NCBI GenBank assembly: GCA_050694015.1
Contig: JBOGWY010000145.1
Span: 1-7,095, forward strand
Direction of reading: 5' to 3'
DNA: 7,095 nt
From: JBOGWY01 sp050694015
Lineage (GTDB): Bacteria; Actinomycetota; CADDZG01; WHSQ01
The notes beneath the pieces are model-generated. The model was given only the letters and a program-made list of their open reading frames with translations, did not search any database and was not told the DNA's origin. This document shows positions 6,101-7,095 of the stretch, one piece after another. Numbering within the stretch: position 1 is the stretch's first letter; each line of letters begins with the position of its first letter. Both the position numbers and the translations under genes were made by a program.

Positions 6101-7095
6101 GTGCCGAAGACCTCGGGGCCGGGGCGAGTGACTCGCTGGTTGACGACGCTGGTGGTCATCGTGGTGGCCCTGCCTCTGGCACTGCCGGCCACCGCTCGCG
6201 AACCGATCGACACGTGGGAACTCGTGGTCGGGATCGACTGCGTCAACGACCGCTTCAATCCCACGCGCGCCGACGGCACCAAGGATCCGAACGGAGACCC
6301 CGAGCCGGGTTCACCCGAATGGATAGAGCGCGACAACGAGCGTCTGCAGTGCGACAACCAGCGTGACCACGACCGGCGTGTCCATCCGACCGGCTACTCG
6401 ACGTCGGCGCGCTACGGCGAGGACTGGTACCGGCAGCCGTTCCTGTACGACGACGTTCGGTTCCGCTTCGACTATCTCCCGACCGGGACCGGACCGGGAG
6501 GCGTCCCGGCCATGGAGGTTTATCGCCCGTGCGGTAAGGGTCAGTGTCCCGATCTACCAGAGGAGCTGGAGCGGATCGACGGTCCCTACCCGGTCGTGAT
6601 CATCCACCACGGCTTCATCGCCCAGATGACGCACCATCGCTACAACGCCCAATCCTTCGCAGAGGCGGGCTACCTCGCGATCAGCGTCAACGGCACCCAT
6701 CCCGTCACGGGCGCGCCGAACGTGCAGCGCAACGTGAACGCGGGACTGGTGCTGGACTGGCTCGCGTCGGAGGCTTCGGGCGAGATCGGGGAGCAGGCCG
6801 ACCTCAGCCGCGTTGCGCTCGCGGGCCACTCTCAAGGCTCCGCCGCCGCCCTCAGCTACCAGGGTGACCCCCGCGTGCACGCGATCCTCGCGTGGGACGG
6901 CGGGGATTCGATAGCCGATGCGAACACGTCGCAGCCGATCATGTATCAGCGCACCGACGGCGCATTCTCCGCGGGACAGAACTCCGCTCGCACGGATTAC
7001 CCGGCGGGCCGCGACCGCGGGCTCGAGACGTATCTGACGCACAAGCAGCGCGGCCTCGACGTGTATCACCTGACGTTCCGTGCCACCAACCACAT
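6101..7095 (+). CDS. Secreted alpha/beta-hydrolase-like protein, C-terminus beyond window
   Basis: The frame is open from the GTG at 6101 to the right edge (331 codons, no stop). A purine-rich GAAGGGAG ends 6 nt before the GTG and supports this start. Residues 1-32 are a signal peptide (basic n-region with R9 and R12, core LTTLVVIVVALPLALP, ATA cleavage site). A variable segment with four cysteines and a Tyr/Arg-rich part precedes the hydrolase core. In the core, PVVIIHHGF (H169-H170-G171-F172) is the strand-3 and oxyanion-hole region. AGHSQGSA carries the nucleophile elbow G242-H-S244-Q-G246, and AILAWDGGD (around D266) is the following strand. The catalytic acid and histidine, expected later, are probably cut off. 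Esterases, lipases and PAF-acetylhydrolase-like enzymes share this layout; the substrate cannot be told. It follows the ceramidase-like gene by 114 nt on the same strand, so both may be coexpressed exported hydrolases acting on lipids or esters. Confidence 0.88.
   Translation, partial: MPKTSGPGRVTRWLTTLVVIVVALPLALPATAREPIDTWELVVGIDCVNDRFNPTRADGTKDPNGDPEPGSPEWIERDNERLQCDNQRDHDRRVHPTGYSTSARYGEDWYRQPFLYDDVRFRFDYLPTGTGPGGVPAMEVYRPCGKGQCPDLPEELERIDGPYPVVIIHHGFIAQMTHHRYNAQSFAEAGYLAISVNGTHPVTGAPNVQRNVNAGLVLDWLASEASGEIGEQADLSRVALAGHSQGSAAALSYQGDPRVHAILAWDGGDSIADANTSQPIMYQRTDGAFSAGQNSARTDYPAGRDRGLETYLTHKQRGLDVYHLTFRATNH

Noticed and set aside
6554..7093. Minus-strand open frame of 179 codons at the right edge
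   Set aside because: Antisense to the alpha/beta-hydrolase, which has a signal peptide, ribosome binding site and GHSQG motif.

Overview
The window is GC-rich and compact. It looks like a chromosome fragment from an actinobacterium-like (Actinomycetota) organism, possibly an uncultured lineage. That placement rests on base composition, codon use heavy in G/C third positions, GTG/CTG-type starts and the style of the exported proteins. It is an inference, because no rRNA, tRNA or marker gene is present. Six protein-coding genes fill the window. No gene-free stretch exceeds about 120 bases. I saw no RNA gene, mobile element, CRISPR array or phage feature.

Four genes lie on the minus strand. In transcription order they are: a three-helix membrane protein of unknown function (4125-3712); a DCC/DUF393 thiol-disulfide oxidoreductase-like protein (3715-3275), joined to the first by an ATGA overlap; a secreted right-handed beta-helix protein (3190-1478); and a secreted protein of unrecognised family that runs off the left edge (1411-1). 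The first pair has a clear sigma-70-type promoter (TTGACC, 17 nt, TATGAT) and an AGGAGG ribosome binding site. The beta-helix gene is preceded by a 10-bp perfect inverted repeat built from GGACT half-sites, followed by a TACATT -10-like box. This suggests its own regulated promoter.

Two genes lie on the plus strand, diverging from the membrane protein. The first is an exported protein related to the catalytic domain of neutral/alkaline ceramidases (4238-5986). The second is a secreted alpha/beta-hydrolase-like protein (6101 to the right edge, incomplete) with a GHSQG nucleophile elbow.

Five of the six products carry an export signal or membrane segments, and the sixth has a redox CxxC motif. 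The locus therefore reads as a cell-envelope or secreted-enzyme neighbourhood with two probable hydrolases and a possible carbohydrate-binding or carbohydrate-cleaving beta-helix protein. Whether these act in one pathway cannot be decided from the sequence. The points most worth following are the GGACT operator-like palindrome, the altered active-site motif and missing C-terminal domain of the ceramidase-like protein, the second CxxC in the DCC protein, and the orphan secreted protein that lacks a standard start codon.
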